Counted from the first letter of the stretch, positions 33,801-40,512 are shown. The stretch: DNA of 48,990 nucleotides from Akkermansia sp. (GCA_017555025.1 JAFZHC010000058.1:1-48990), one strand, 5' to 3'. Notes: generated from the letters alone by a model not told the origin. A program made the numbers and translations.

Positions 33801-35657
33801 AGCCGCAAGGCGGGCACTACGCCCAAGGAGTACGTGGTGACGGTGGAGAGACGCTATGAAAGCCCGCTGCATTGCACCAAGGAGGCGATGTTGTTTGCTA
33901 TTCTTACCTTTGAGCAGGATGATTACGTGCGCCTGATGGATGTGAACGGTGTGAACGAGAAAGCCCTGCAACGCATGCGTGAGCTGGTGGGCGATAAGTT
34001 GCTGCGCTGGGGCTATGCGATGCGTGAAATGCTCAATGAGCAGGGGCTGACGATGGCGGCTGTTTATGAGGCGCACACGGGGGTGCCGTTTGCGAAGCGG
34101 GCTAACTATTTCCGTGGTGTGTTTGATATTGCCAAGGCTAAGGACAAGGGGGAGAGTATTGACTCTGCCACGAGTATTACGGGCGGTAAGTATGGGTGCC
34201 TGATTCCGCGCCAATACCACAACCAGATGCTCAATTGGGGCACGAGTGCCACGCAGGTGTTCATTGGTACCTACAAGGAGCAGCAGAATTACATCTGCAC
34301 AAGCCACATCTCGCGCGAGTGGCGCACGCTGCTGAGCAATCAGGGCTTTGAAAAGCGGCTGCGGGCGGAGATTGGTGACGCTGCGCTGGATACGATTCAC
34401 GGCTGGTGTAAGCTCATTGACGGCTCCGTGATTGCGGATGCCAAGGTGAATGCCATGATGAACCGTTTGCTCGGCAAGGTGATGGGGGCGTATGCCGTGA
34501 GCCGCCTTGCGGGCAATGTGTACACTATCATTAAGCAGGTGAGTGGCGTGCTTAACGGCTTTGTGGGTGGCTATGTGCCGGAGCAGGTGCTTGTGGGGGA
34601 TGCTGTGGCTCAGCAGCTCACCTATCGTCACATCGGCTTTGGGGAGTATGCGGCGGCTCTGGCGCGTGCCATGAGCGGGCAGACGGAGATCTCTGCCGAG
34701 GAGATTGCCAATGCCGGCTTTATTGCCGGGCGCAAACGGGTGGAGGGTGCCCACTTGGAGGAGGCTGCCATGCTTGCCCCCGGTCAAAGTGTGCCGGGTA
34801 AGGTGGGGCGTGCCGGGCGTGCGGTGTATGAGGCGAATATGGATGCTATCGGCTATGTGGACCGCAAGGGTAATACGCTGGCCGCTCTGGCTGTGGCAGA
34901 TGCCGTCTACCGCGCGGCCAAGCGCGAAAATAAGGATGGCCTTGTGCCGGATGCCGAGCTGCGCCGCATAGCCATTGAAACAGCAGGCATGGCCATAGAC
35001 CGCGCCGCGCAACCCCAACTGCGCACGCAGAAGGGCTACTGGGCTGCCGGTGGTGGCGCATTCGGTGCTATGGGTAATTTCTTCTACATGTTCAAGAGCG
35101 AGGTGCTGGGCAAGCTGGGCTTATATGTGGGGCAGATGTTTGCCGGGCATCATGGGGCGTGGATTGGCGGGGCGCTGAGTTTCGGCGTGCTCAACAGCCT
35201 GGTGCTGGCTCTCATTGACTATGTGCGCGGGTACTGGTATGATGATGAGGAGGACAAGTGGGAGAAGCGGGCAAAACAGTTTGCCTGGAATATCCTTGCC
35301 AATGATATCTCCGCCGTGCCGGTGCTGGGAGATCTGGAGGGCTGGGGCCGCTCTACCCTACTGGGTGGCCGCCCGTGGAACAGCAGTCTGGTGGATATGG
35401 TGGTGCCGTTTAAGGATATGTACACTTACGGTAAGCGTGAGGTGAGGAATGTTGCTGAGGGGGAGAGCTGGGATAAGCATGTGCAGGCTCTGTGCGGGTT
35501 TGCGCGTGCGCTGGGGGCTGCCGGTGGCTGGTGGCAGGGGAACAGCCGCGTGGCGGTAGGGTCCTGTGCGGAGTTGGCTCTGGCGGTGGCGGCTATCAGT
35601 AATATTGTGCGATTCGGTAAGGACGCGGTGAAGAAGGTGGTGGGGGAAGAGGAGTAG
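24840..35657 (+). CDS. Giant polyvalent ejection-type protein, 3605 aa
   Basis: One uninterrupted gene. Recognisable parts in order: helical N-terminus with hydrophobic stretches (~330-530); a ParB/DdrB-like domain (~1065-1230; motif VISGRHRFAKL, G1145); a MuF-C-like domain (~1440-1660); a module starting FSFSMERNLAAVHSLS and containing GGMPMPSVAI (~1668-1790); a metallopeptidase-like module with HEIQHH (H2421, E2422, H2425) and a later GEIEARN glutamate; long coiled coils; and a hydrophobic C-terminus (~3410-3465). Such mixtures define the polyvalent proteins of phages, thought to enter the cell with the DNA and act early. No RNA polymerase motif was seen. A TATAAA box lies six bases before the ATG and no Shine-Dalgarno sequence is visible. 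Confidence 0.8.
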   Translation: MNNDALNGGFGVSGRNYGLVPRMDLPDEQRSEAVQLARLADFMNAEYDADAAKRARDYYGEGVPIEHISAEDKSYFVGAAYARIKGVPRNPEAYWLANKQDVPDMEREDMYEALGKELQQQTRSAWDEQQAKLAAVRESLKRMDMYVRGDDFSEQDLANVRSALDVKTMDDAEAVRNWMLTYMKPLGGVDDSEQVMRMLDGLEDEFFEVIGQDEQRAEMAYNAMLHWAEGVKQSNKVGLSDEFIVAVGKKLSNWGKALEQMQPLAAIAPVGSPDAGLLLPQQQVNAQLQEHRERTEEYERHQASRSILRAAINKSMELGDGVTWWEGAARTAAQMAGESAPYLVPGFGVLSGTADTLVRGATETVDQMQLAGLSGTEAAGQTLIDTGVQAAVELMPLGKVGGMGLSAVTRRLFGEAMENGRAGQFARWVVRSTQKSTARALLVEGTASFVDEGILEPIVAGLATYGAEGVADMVGMKHGKSREFADCFEELTQLFDDPKQAGGLLLFTIGLTGGSAYGVHQNVKYFARHRKMWEAAGLTPEQVDRVMAADDRVELGGKLVREGWETDPAGMRERVLKVNKDFAERGEVLVLTGEGALDAELENSELAPAYRAVWQEYQDKGLLPKVEAVGDNQFHITKEGVDITLDARGADAYLQHVIDEVDRMQTRELQQRLGEEHFVDLRMELADAVSTIAGGAAMRAAEAASERTGIAVADITKGLPEWLADGIVKRGQITLKDAQDITEWAIGRIDGLVQEGMSPADARLTRASADGMARTLGDWSTFARYFAHREQLAGLKPGEGAVSISRTRNEQAVVFDGRQVLGQTIMPLPGNVRHQGAVEDVTESFADMMVQQRAAVIREANPESTPAEAEAQAWQELGEVVQRARSAVLKADSSAEIEEVKPGDEMSIIEALSTMATSKFVASGAVPGWMQSLTAALKGNLAAADSLAKVRAAYSSVLQHDPAAVSELDTMLNKLGVYVQDTFREARIEAVDIQAWKHARALVTARAESPAGSGGAPVSEVVKQAGENYELRVAKDEFESSAATPQEAAREAQEILDGMVPGSNAPAEMQGVFVDDKCYYNAAGGFWCGMIDKHKLRDGTEQVKVGAKGKHGVIAGRELTGRFQQNVGAIYVWRRTSGELQVISGRHRFAKLMEDDSAQSCNAYVFVEDAAHDERWARMLDYENNMRDDQADEVTAATYVRETGLSDAELEVRGLMRNGTRCKRGALIGRFAREELWTRFINGAVKPMDAEVICNLTRSIREQSRVEEIQRRCCMLLDEKKSWEYIGAMVQLMANKENVVLKQGLLNFGADFEADLARAAEWIERNIKAINESVTLLKQGRKLSGKKRAEAERLGISTATQEGTEQMLYDLELLRGQFEMIGSYPDLVAAAQMWDGVTAVDPVGQYLERARAEREQARTEGEMDAEEYLESHLDDATGEFSFSIFNERRWANDVWPTRAMKKIEADWLERLDAYIAEYQAAKANPNMKRPMGREIYVCPTPGVLSLVGVTSRDVVTTRHALDHDMFTKHGMTRKALRHLPSAISDPICIAESQSVPGALEILTTLTETVEDSKTKALVKKNVLVALHVGLKSTETPALIVSKIASAYGKNRIKTILDTHKILYWNDQKGKVMLNNYRLQLPQAIQHDLSTGNIWDFNDLVKYKQQNKFSFSMERNLAAVHSLSPEKFLGALELGGMPMPSVAITRLDRPYGWGGAGNIMLVGRPALVDPKAGTEVYSRDAWTGNFPRVVHKVIGKKERSDSVSDLRDMRTKYQATGDYNSDIHQLDYRINMDYGGEKTSRSDMDYGLRQRTGKALFAWQSGYQPRPKTKEATRVHEWLTKEVASRLRRYVSLSPDEYHEKWPEIKEEVRQEIEKVYRESSVIKKAPTPEAAEKRLTSWVNVALRAFDAYSPSALEKELEDVKKIDARVLDIEANLDMLAKYADKHKKAYEEWIVQKLNAWFSKERYIHGTKKEATLDNLAEYMLGKKSRGEETGLAFSSGLVRAHQAERLYSLEDIKERREKLTDSEISKSMKEETHEWMSEWRDGVAEILARGSVGHDFSVRDDAMETLSKVKGAPTAEKLRTALRKMFRGASNLQTLLNDAEVINAGVEALKSLHAELEDYMEAVPQRAVRMNEWEYAVMPEGLKKNKAVMAGLRENGIRPRFHDGTEEGRKAALAGLVNDAKVSFNVIGPSAKTWPKYVDRAFAGRDDGKMRAEIDASRAKLKWEDLRGKNVAAYRRIVAGWDNLPEAERKQVETFAEQVYDWQDESQKLNSTPENEFLEQYNKVIKLRDTLKPQRAEIRSLLNKIFVEHGGGAAVVLNMKDAELDELALSLWGPYVESKVEDMLDLRPLWHGGMKLADVLEYPELYEAYPELADITVRYATMDTARGRALYHDGEHEILINRNLEGEWRSIHSILLHEIQHHIQNIEGFAKGGNPSSARRLVDNRAAMGDADAMALRERSDMELYDRIAGEIEARNVQARYGWSMDRREAIPFNSTLEYPGEALVTYNMERASLRALDLLTIRADERAGEQLIKDWQAACENWGRFGREDAGRLGNGAKMLGEMQALIGATKGVLPERYCRMGHLNGLMRWASIYAKMQQDGTLPQVGEIKGPIYQKFLEKLQQADELNRLQGMSEQEAQEAMALLAGERLDTAIMKVARECRRRLEIFLKDRELERIDHIVEKAYPKRQNGQKWPRGKMAADAYRRMERARQYMNLPADEVAELINDAKRKLNALDATDADFERKEEELEEEISLLQTFGCWENMGFEQARRACGVMTEMVLLGRARWKEKLQAERRRANYDRAQISRNFRTKLADVQRKRAKTDAKEKARKRTIAKNLAMGSMSYSQLMLALEPKLGKEFTGRHMRMIAKAHERLQLGTQQLHRRMFSTLSEITGLKTEGEMEEWLKSNNEIIDTGIVLKPRFTETCRMTPEEVEEWLALSEAQREVRRKQADEEAAAKGELPDNVPSEDALERMREKLEASRKAGTTPKEYVVTVERRYESPLHCTKEAMLFAILTFEQDDYVRLMDVNGVNEKALQRMRELVGDKLLRWGYAMREMLNEQGLTMAAVYEAHTGVPFAKRANYFRGVFDIAKAKDKGESIDSATSITGGKYGCLIPRQYHNQMLNWGTSATQVFIGTYKEQQNYICTSHISREWRTLLSNQGFEKRLRAEIGDAALDTIHGWCKLIDGSVIADAKVNAMMNRLLGKVMGAYAVSRLAGNVYTIIKQVSGVLNGFVGGYVPEQVLVGDAVAQQLTYRHIGFGEYAAALARAMSGQTEISAEEIANAGFIAGRKRVEGAHLEEAAMLAPGQSVPGKVGRAGRAVYEANMDAIGYVDRKGNTLAALAVADAVYRAAKRENKDGLVPDAELRRIAIETAGMAIDRAAQPQLRTQKGYWAAGGGAFGAMGNFFYMFKSEVLGKLGLYVGQMFAGHHGAWIGGALSFGVLNSLVLALIDYVRGYWYDDEEDKWEKRAKQFAWNILANDISAVPVLGDLEGWGRSTLLGGRPWNSSLVDMVVPFKDMYTYGKREVRNVAEGESWDKHVQALCGFARALGAAGGWWQGNSRVAVGSCAELALAVAAISNIVRFGKDAVKKVVGEEE
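27920..27954 (+). repeat. In-frame heptad array inside the giant gene
   Basis: Units GAATTAC, GAATTAC, GAGTTGC, GAAGGAC, GAATTTG match the GANNTAC heptads at 1428-1462. They encode ENYELRVAKDEF, in a low-complexity linker just before the ParB-like domain. Five units are 35 bp, which is not a multiple of three, so the frame around them must have been set by other changes. Confidence 0.7.
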
Positions 35658-35668
35658 GCACTAAGGAG

Positions 35669-35710
35669 TTATGCCCATTTATGCGTGTGCGGGCGCATAA
35701 ATGGGCATAA
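35669..35710. terminator. 17-bp perfect hairpin between the giant gene and the integrase gene
   Basis: TTATGCCCATTTATGCG (35669-35685) pairs perfectly with 35694-35710 across an 8-base loop. It lies 11 bp after the stop of the giant gene and 24 bp before the convergent integrase stop. There is no T-run on either side, but position and symmetry suggest a bidirectional transcription stop. Confidence 0.6.
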
Positions 35711-35734
35711 GTTACATTGAACGGCTAATGGCGG

Positions 35735-36871
35735 CTAGTTATCGGCTAATTTGGCCGATGGGGGTAGGATTGCCCAGTAGCGCTCGGCATCTGCCGGGGT
35801 GGCGGCTGCGCGGTAGTGTATGAAGAGGGTGTCGCTGTTCGGAGCGTGGCCAAGGTTCGCTTTAAGCGTACCGATGTCTTTGTGGGCTGCGAGATGGTAA
35901 GAGGCATATGAGTGGCGTGGGGTGTCCGGGATGGAGTGTATGCCGGCTGCCGCTCGTATGGCGCGAGCTCGTCGTATCCAGTCGGGTGGGCAGATTGGAG
36001 CGTTCGGCTCGTGGGGGCCGGTACTGTCCAGCCATGCAGCGCAGGTGGATTCCATTTCGATGTTTCGTACTTGCTGAGTTTTGGCGATGTCTGCGGAGAT
36101 GTGTATGTAGCCGTCGCGGATGTTGCACCATGTAAGTCTGGTGAGTTCTTTGGGGCGTACTCCGGCGAAGAGTAGGAGAGCAAAGGCTGCTCTGGCGTCG
36201 AAGGGGCAGCTGTGCATGAGGCGAGCGGCTTCCTCAGGCGTGTAGATGGTGATGGGTTTGCGTTTGATTCGGATACTCTCCATGCGGGAGTACGGGGATT
36301 CGTGAATGAGTTTTTTGCGGACTGCCCATGAAAACGCGGGGCGTATGGTGCGGAGTTCGTGTGCTCGATAGCCGGAGGAGGGAAATGTGGAGTTGTACCA
36401 TGTTTCCAGATCATCACCGTCGATGGTGGAGATTAGGGTGCCACTCCAGCGACGTAGGAATGTTTTTGCAGATGTGTTGAACGCTCGCTTGGAAGCATCG
36501 CTCCAGTCATTTTGTTTGGCGGAGGCGAAGTCCTGGAATAGTTGGTCGACGGTGATTTTTCGCCCTGAGGAACGCAGAACCGGGAGGGCAAGTTCGATAG
36601 CTCGGTCTAGGGTGAGCTCTAGCCCATGCTCGGCAAGACGCTCAAGAGCACGCTGAGCATCGCGAATTTGGACGTTACTGAGGTCGGTAATCTTTGACTC
36701 AGTTCGGGTGGAGGCTATGAGTTCGGCTCGCTTGCGCTCAGCTTCGGCTTTTGTTCCGAAGTATTGGTAGTGCTTTTTGCCGGTAGGGGAAAGATATGCC
36801 GGAGTGTAGATGGAGTAAAAGGTGTACCCGTTCTGGATGACTTTGCGGATAGAAAAAGTTGCTTGTCTCAT
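35735..36871 (-). CDS. int: Tyrosine-type phage integrase
   Basis: A 378-aa tyrosine recombinase. Residues 1-60 form an arm-binding-like N-terminus (YTFYSIYTPAYLSPTGKKHY), ~105-200 the core-binding domain, and the rest the catalytic domain: R239 (AGVRPKEL), R319 with H320 (PRHSYASYH), H342 (LGH) and the nucleophile Y353 (TLFIHYRA). The usual histidine three residues before the second arginine is Asp316, a substitution I recall in other phage integrases. It would join attP with the tRNA-Ser gene next to it. The gene is convergent with the giant gene and separated from it by a perfect hairpin. Confidence 0.9.
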   Translation of the reverse strand: MRQATFSIRKVIQNGYTFYSIYTPAYLSPTGKKHYQYFGTKAEAERKRAELIASTRTESKITDLSNVQIRDAQRALERLAEHGLELTLDRAIELALPVLRSSGRKITVDQLFQDFASAKQNDWSDASKRAFNTSAKTFLRRWSGTLISTIDGDDLETWYNSTFPSSGYRAHELRTIRPAFSWAVRKKLIHESPYSRMESIRIKRKPITIYTPEEAARLMHSCPFDARAAFALLLFAGVRPKELTRLTWCNIRDGYIHISADIAKTQQVRNIEMESTCAAWLDSTGPHEPNAPICPPDWIRRARAIRAAAGIHSIPDTPRHSYASYHLAAHKDIGTLKANLGHAPNSDTLFIHYRAAATPADAERYWAILPPSAKLADN

Positions 36872-36880
36872 GCTTCAAAA

Positions 36881-36902
36881 TTAGTGTGTCTTTAGTGCGT
36901 CT
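36881..36902. repeat. Tandem 11-bp repeat upstream of the integrase gene
   Basis: TTAGTGTGTCT and TTAGTGCGTCT adjoin each other 9 bp before the integrase start codon (10 of 11 bases identical). Their position between int and the presumed att site suggests integrase arm-type sites or an operator. The remaining bases up to 36970 show no gene. Confidence 0.5.
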
Positions 36903-36970
36903 TAAAATCCGCACATTATGCACATTTCGCGCATTTGCGATGTTTTTTTGAAGCTGGAGAGTTTATGTGA

Positions 36971-37004
36971 GAAATGCCGTAAGTTGTTTAACTTACGGCA
37001 TTTC
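36971..37004 (-). terminator. 15-bp perfect hairpin just after the tRNA-Ser 3' end
   Basis: GAAATGCCGTAAGTT (36971-36985) pairs perfectly with 36990-37004 across the loop GTTT. It starts two bases beyond the tRNA discriminator base. It could end tRNA transcription, although no T-run follows. If integration occurred inside the tRNA gene it is phage-derived, restoring a 3' boundary. Confidence 0.5.
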
Positions 37005-37006
37005 AG

Positions 37007-37045
37007 CGGACAGGGAGGGATTCGAACCCTCGGTACGCTTTTGAC
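37007..37045. other. Inferred right attachment site in the tRNA-Ser 3' half
   Basis: The integrase gene lies 135 bp away and the tRNA 3' end points into the prophage. Tyrosine integrases of this type commonly recombine within the T-arm or anticodon arm and keep the tRNA intact with phage-supplied 3' sequence. The matching left copy would lie outside the window, so the exact core cannot be defined here. Confidence 0.45.
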
Positions 37046-37094
37046 GTACACACGATTTCCAATCGTGCTCTTTCGACCACTCAGACACCTGCCC
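37007..37094 (-). tRNA. tRNA-Ser (anticodon GGA)
   Basis: Read on the minus strand the sequence folds as an 88-nt class II tRNA. The acceptor is GGGCAGG/CCTGTCC with discriminator G; the anticodon stem CACGA/TCGTG encloses TTGGAAA with anticodon GGA at 37060-37058; a long variable arm follows; and the T-arm contains GGTTCGAATCC. No CCA is encoded. The long variable arm and GGA anticodon identify serine. Its 3' end faces the integrase, the usual orientation for a phage attachment target. Confidence 0.95.
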
Positions 37095-37138
37095 AGTCGA
37101 ACTTTGTTCTGTTTTGCGCTCCGTAGGAGTGCGGGGAG

Positions 37139-37167
37139 ACTATACGCTAATTTGGCGTGCATTGCAA
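37139..37167 (-). promoter_or_regulatory. Promoter of tRNA-Ser
   Basis: Read on the minus strand: TTGCAA (37167-37162), a 17-bp spacer, TATAGT (37144-37139), followed by a C-rich discriminator. It would start transcription near 37132, about 38 nt before the mature tRNA. Confidence 0.7.
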
Positions 37168-37207
37168 GCCTAAAATTAAAAAAAATGCATTTTTTTTAAT
37201 TTTGGCT
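37168..37207. terminator. Bidirectional terminator, A/T palindrome with AGCC/GGCT base
   Basis: Positions 37172-37203 are a perfect 32-bp palindrome centred on ATGCAT with eight A and eight T on its sides, flanked by AGCC on the left (one bulged T) and GGCT on the right. Leftward it follows the hisA stop by 15 bp, so it probably ends the suf-hisA transcript. Its edge lies 4 bp from the tRNA -35 box, so it may also act as an A-tract upstream of that promoter. Confidence 0.7.
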
Positions 37208-37221
37208 GTTCACATGGGCTA

Positions 37222-37983
37222 TCAGGCTCGGGCGGCAATCAGCTCGGCATAGCGCACGCCTTTACCGCCGAAGAGGTCGAGAGCGCTGCCGACGGTGGCA
37301 TCGATGCTGCCGCCGGACAGGGTATCGATGAGCTCGAAGTCTGCCATGGAGGCTATACCTCCGGCGTAGGTCATGGGGCAACCTCGCCATGAGCCCAGCA
37401 TGCTGACAAGTTCGTGGTCGATGCCGCTGCATTTGCCCTCCACATCAGCGGCGTGAATGAGGAACTCTGCGCAGCTGTCGGCTAGTTCGGAAAGTGTGGT
37501 TGGCGTGACATTGAGCTCGGTGAGGGTTTGCCAGCGGTTCATGGCAACGGTCCAGCCGTTGTGGGTGCGGCGGCAACTTAAATCGAGCACAAGTCGCTCT
37601 TTCCCTACGCGCTCGGTCAGTTCGGCAAGTACCTCGTGACGAAAGCGGCCATCTTTGTCGAAAAGTACGCTGGTGACGATGACGTGCGAAGCGCCGGCGG
37701 CTAACCATTCGGAGGCGTTGTCGGGGGTGATGCCGCCGCCTATCTGCAAGCCGCCGGGGTAGGCGGCGAGGGCGGCGCGAGCTGCGGCATCGTTACCCGG
37801 CCCAAGCTTAATGACGTGCCCTCCGCGCAGGCCATCTTGCTTGTAGCGCTCTGCAAACCACTCAGCGGGGTGGTCTGCTACGAAATTAGTGTGCAGGGAT
37901 GTGCCGTCATCGGTCAGGGTGCCGCCGACTATCTGCTTAACACAGCCATTGTGCAGGTCGATGCAGGGACGAAAGCGGGTCAT
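37222..37983 (-). CDS. hisA: HisA, phosphoribosylformimino-AICAR isomerase (eukaryotic-type)
   Basis: A 253-aa beta/alpha barrel enzyme of histidine synthesis that isomerises ProFAR to PRFAR. It closely follows the yeast/plant HIS6 pattern rather than common bacterial HisA: FRPCIDLHNGCVKQIVGGTL at the start, GGHVIKLGPGNDAAA, LQIGGGI, a VLDLSCRR segment, MNRWQTLTELN and FLIHAADVEGKC. Conserved acids are in place (D9 in CIDLHNG, D in HAADVEG). Its ATG overlaps the sufD stop (ATGA), so it is translationally coupled to the Fe-S assembly operon, an odd partnership. It is followed by the palindromic terminator. Confidence 0.88.
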   Translation of the reverse strand: MTRFRPCIDLHNGCVKQIVGGTLTDDGTSLHTNFVADHPAEWFAERYKQDGLRGGHVIKLGPGNDAAARAALAAYPGGLQIGGGITPDNASEWLAAGASHVIVTSVLFDKDGRFRHEVLAELTERVGKERLVLDLSCRRTHNGWTVAMNRWQTLTELNVTPTTLSELADSCAEFLIHAADVEGKCSGIDHELVSMLGSWRGCPMTYAGGIASMADFELIDTLSGGSIDATVGSALDLFGGKGVRYAELIAARA

Positions 37984-39092
37984 GAGCGTTCGAATTTATC
38001 CACTACATCCTGCAGGAATCCATGGGATACCAAGGCGAGTGCTTCATCGCGGGGAATGCCGCGGCTGAGCAGGTAGAAGAGCTGCTCTTCATCCATGGGG
38101 GCGCTGGCGCTACCGTGTGAGCAACGTACCTTGTCTGCCAGGATTTCGAGGCCGGGCAGGGAGTGAATGGTGGCTTTTTCGCTCAGCAGCATGTTGCGAT
38201 TGCTCTGGTAGGCGTCAGTGTTGTGTGCACAGGGCGCAACATAGATATTACCGGCAAAGATGCCCGTGGCTGTATCGTCTACTACATTCTTGTAGAGCAG
38301 GTTGCTGGTGGCGCCGCCTACATGGTGAATCTGGCGGGTGTGCTGGTCGAGCACCTGATTGCAGATGAGATTGTTGGCAGAGAAAAGCTGATTGTCTGCG
38401 CCGGGAGTATAAATTTCTGCCACAGTTTCCTCTCGCGCCCAGTCGCAGGCAAAGTGATGGGTGTAATGAACTACCTTGCCTCCCATGTTCTGGATATTGG
38501 TGATGACCATGCAGCGGGCGCAGCCGTAGGGCTGTAGCTCCACCTTGAGCTCGGCCCCCTCTGCCACCTGAATGTTGCGCGTGGCAAAAATGGTGCCTTT
38601 TTCGTTGCCGTAGTGTTGCTCGATGACGTGAGCCTTCACCCCGGGTGCCAGCATGATGAATGTGGACGGGGTGTAGAGGGTATCCGTCTTGTAGGTCAGG
38701 AGAATCGGCTCCTTAGTGTCTTCCTCAATATAGAGGGCGTAACCACTGCCAAAGCGCTTCAGGTGCATACCCAGCAGGGCATCTGAGCCGATGGTGGGCA
38801 TGAGCATCTCGGTCTGGCGCAGGTCGTCGTCCTCCGATGTGACCGGTACGGCGGCATCGCCTGCATGCTGCACGGTGGCCTCGCCCTGTGAGGGGGTATC
38901 ACTCTGCAGGAGCTCGGCCAGAGCTACCGCGTGTTTGTGGGGGCGACCGAAGCGCCAATCTTCGTTCAGTCGGTTGGGGATAACAGCGTTTTCAAAGCGA
39001 ACCGTGCTCTCCTTTAGCACCTGCTTAAGCTTTGCCTCAGCCTCGGCCAGTGCGAAGGCTTCTTCCATACTCATGTTCTGCGGAAAATCCAT
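37980..39092 (-). CDS. sufD: SufD, Fe-S cluster assembly scaffold subunit
   Basis: A 370-aa protein with the SufBD beta-helix core and the conserved C-terminal segment CSHGSASAPMDEEQLFYLLSRG, which carries the Cys and His that take part in cluster assembly with SufB. It works in the SufBC2D complex in the cytoplasm. I use the ATG at 39092 (MDFPQNMSM); a longer frame back to 39143 would overlap sufB by 32 bp and add residues unlike the family. It is coupled downstream to hisA by ATGA. Confidence 0.88.
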   Translation of the reverse strand: MDFPQNMSMEEAFALAEAEAKLKQVLKESTVRFENAVIPNRLNEDWRFGRPHKHAVALAELLQSDTPSQGEATVQHAGDAAVPVTSEDDDLRQTEMLMPTIGSDALLGMHLKRFGSGYALYIEEDTKEPILLTYKTDTLYTPSTFIMLAPGVKAHVIEQHYGNEKGTIFATRNIQVAEGAELKVELQPYGCARCMVITNIQNMGGKVVHYTHHFACDWAREETVAEIYTPGADNQLFSANNLICNQVLDQHTRQIHHVGGATSNLLYKNVVDDTATGIFAGNIYVAPCAHNTDAYQSNRNMLLSEKATIHSLPGLEILADKVRCSHGSASAPMDEEQLFYLLSRGIPRDEALALVSHGFLQDVVDKFERS

Positions 39093-39111
39093 TGTCTTGA
39101 AGTACTGGGGG

Positions 39112-40512
39112 TTAGCCGATAGAATCTTCCATCTCCAGGTCAATCAGGCGGCGCAGCTCGACGGAGTACTCCATGGGGAATTCTTTGACCAAGTCGTTAA
39201 TGAAGCCATTGACGGCCAAGCTCATGGCCTGTGCGCGGGTGAGACCTCGCTGCTGCATGTAGAAGAGCATTTCCTCGTCCACTTGTGATACGGAAGCCTC
39301 GTGCTGCACGGCGCTGGCATTGCCATTTACGCTGATGGCGGGGTAGGTGTCTGTGCGGCTGTTGGCGTTGATGAGCAGGGCATCACATTCAGTGTTATTC
39401 TTGCAGCCCTTCATACCCTTCAGCACGTTGACTTCGCCGCGGTAGCTGGCACGCCCCTCGCCGATGGAGATGGACTTGGCCACGATGTTGGAAGTGGTCT
39501 CGGGGGCGGCGTGAATCATACGGGCGCCGGTATCTTGCAGCTGGCCGCTGTGAGCGAGTGAGATACTCACCACCTCACCGCGGGCGCGGCGCCCTTGCAG
39601 CACTACGGCCGGGTATTTCATCGTGAGGCCGGAACCGAGGTTGCAGTCAATCCAGCGGATTTCTGCATCCTCCATGGCGAGGCCTCGCTGAATCACCAGA
39701 TTGTACACATTAGTAGCCCAGTTCTGTACCGTCACATACTGGATTTTGGCACCTTTGAGAGCTACGAGCTCTACCACACCGGAGTGCAGGGTGGCGCTGT
39801 CGTATTTGGGGGCGGTGCAGCCCTCCATATACATGAGCTCAGCGCCTTCATCGGCAATGATGAGTGTGCGCTCAAACTGCCCCATGCTCTCGGAGTTGAT
39901 GCGGAAGTAGGCCTGCAGCGGTTGGGCAACCTTTACCCCCTTCGGCACATAAATAAATGACCCGCCGGAGAATGCTGCATGGTTGAGCGCTGAGAACTTG
40001 TTGTCCGTTACCGGAATGACCTTGCCGAACCAAGGGCGGAAAATGTGCTCGTATTCCTTAAGACCCTCTGTGGAGTTTACGAAGATAACGCCCTGTTTAC
40101 TGAGCTCCTCGCGCATGTTGTTGTAGGCGGTTTCGGAGTCGTACTGAGCATCCACGCCGGCGAGGAAAGCTCGTTCCTGTTCCGGCACGCCGAGGCGCTC
40201 GAAGGTGCGTTTGACGTCCTCCGGTACTTCCTCCCAATCCTTGTAAGGCATGGTGCCGTGGGAGAGATAGTAGCGAATTTTGTCGAAATCCAGGTCGTTG
40301 ATGCCCTCCGGAGCCCAGTGGGTGGGCATGGGCATTTCGTTGAACTTCTTCAGAGCGTCCTTGCGGAACTCGCGTACCCAGTCGGGCTCGCCCTTAGCAT
40401 CGCAGATGTAGTCGATGGTTGCCTCGGTAAGACCGAAGCCGGCATCGAATTTGTGGTTCTCCGGGAAGGCGAACTCGCCGCGCGTGTCTATTTGGAAGGC
40501 AGTTTCGTCCAT
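39112..40512 (-). CDS. sufB: SufB, Fe-S cluster assembly scaffold subunit
   Basis: The 466-aa product matches SufB throughout: [20 protein letters not shown] near the start, [35 protein letters not shown], the beta-helix core with [10 protein letters not shown], and the C-terminal [23 protein letters not shown]. It is the main scaffold on which the SUF machinery builds Fe-S clusters. The start overlaps the sufC stop by one base (TAATG). No cysteine desulfurase gene (sufS) lies in this cluster. Confidence 0.93.
   Translation of the reverse strand: MDETAFQIDTRGEFAFPENHKFDAGFGLTEATIDYICDAKGEPDWVREFRKDALKKFNEMPMPTHWAPEGINDLDFDKIRYYLSHGTMPYKDWEEVPEDVKRTFERLGVPEQERAFLAGVDAQYDSETAYNNMREELSKQGVIFVNSTEGLKEYEHIFRPWFGKVIPVTDNKFSALNHAAFSGGSFIYVPKGVKVAQPLQAYFRINSESMGQFERTLIIADEGAELMYMEGCTAPKYDSATLHSGVVELVALKGAKIQYVTVQNWATNVYNLVIQRGLAMEDAEIRWIDCNLGSGLTMKYPAVVLQGRRARGEVVSISLAHSGQLQDTGARMIHAAPETTSNIVAKSISIGEGRASYRGEVNVLKGMKGCKNNTECDALLINANSRTDTYPAISVNGNASAVQHEASVSQVDEEMLFYMQQRGLTRAQAMSLAVNGFINDLVKEFPMEYSVELRRLIDLEMEDSIG

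Larger units (their letters stand above)
1..37006. mobile_element. Prophage, podovirus type, right-hand part
   Basis: A continuous block of phage genes runs from the left window edge to a tRNA-Ser gene: recombination and replication genes, small terminase, T7-like adaptor, nozzle and ejection proteins, portal, capsid, large terminase, lysis genes, a giant polyvalent protein and a tyrosine integrase. Neither a tail tape measure nor a tail sheath was found, whereas gp11-like and gp12-like tubular proteins are present, so the virion is podovirus-like. All structural genes I can recognise are uninterrupted, which suggests the element may be intact. The left end, and presumably the repressor, lie outside the window. 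The right boundary is inferred from the integrase next to the 3' end of the tRNA. Confidence 0.93.

Noticed and set aside
30990..35018. Leftward 1342-codon open frame opposite the giant gene
   Set aside because: The giant gene shows clear domains in the plus frame. The minus frame is rich in His, Leu, Arg and Gln without any motif, the usual antisense shadow of this codon bias.
24840..35657. Idea that the giant protein is an N4-like virion RNA polymerase
   Set aside because: No T7/N4-type polymerase motifs were seen; the recognisable parts are ParB-, MuF-C- and peptidase-like.
36902..37199. Open frames on both strands across the tRNA-Ser gene
   Set aside because: The frames contain typical translated-tRNA strings (for example GGIRTLG and VRIPPCP) and are artefacts of the tRNA sequence.
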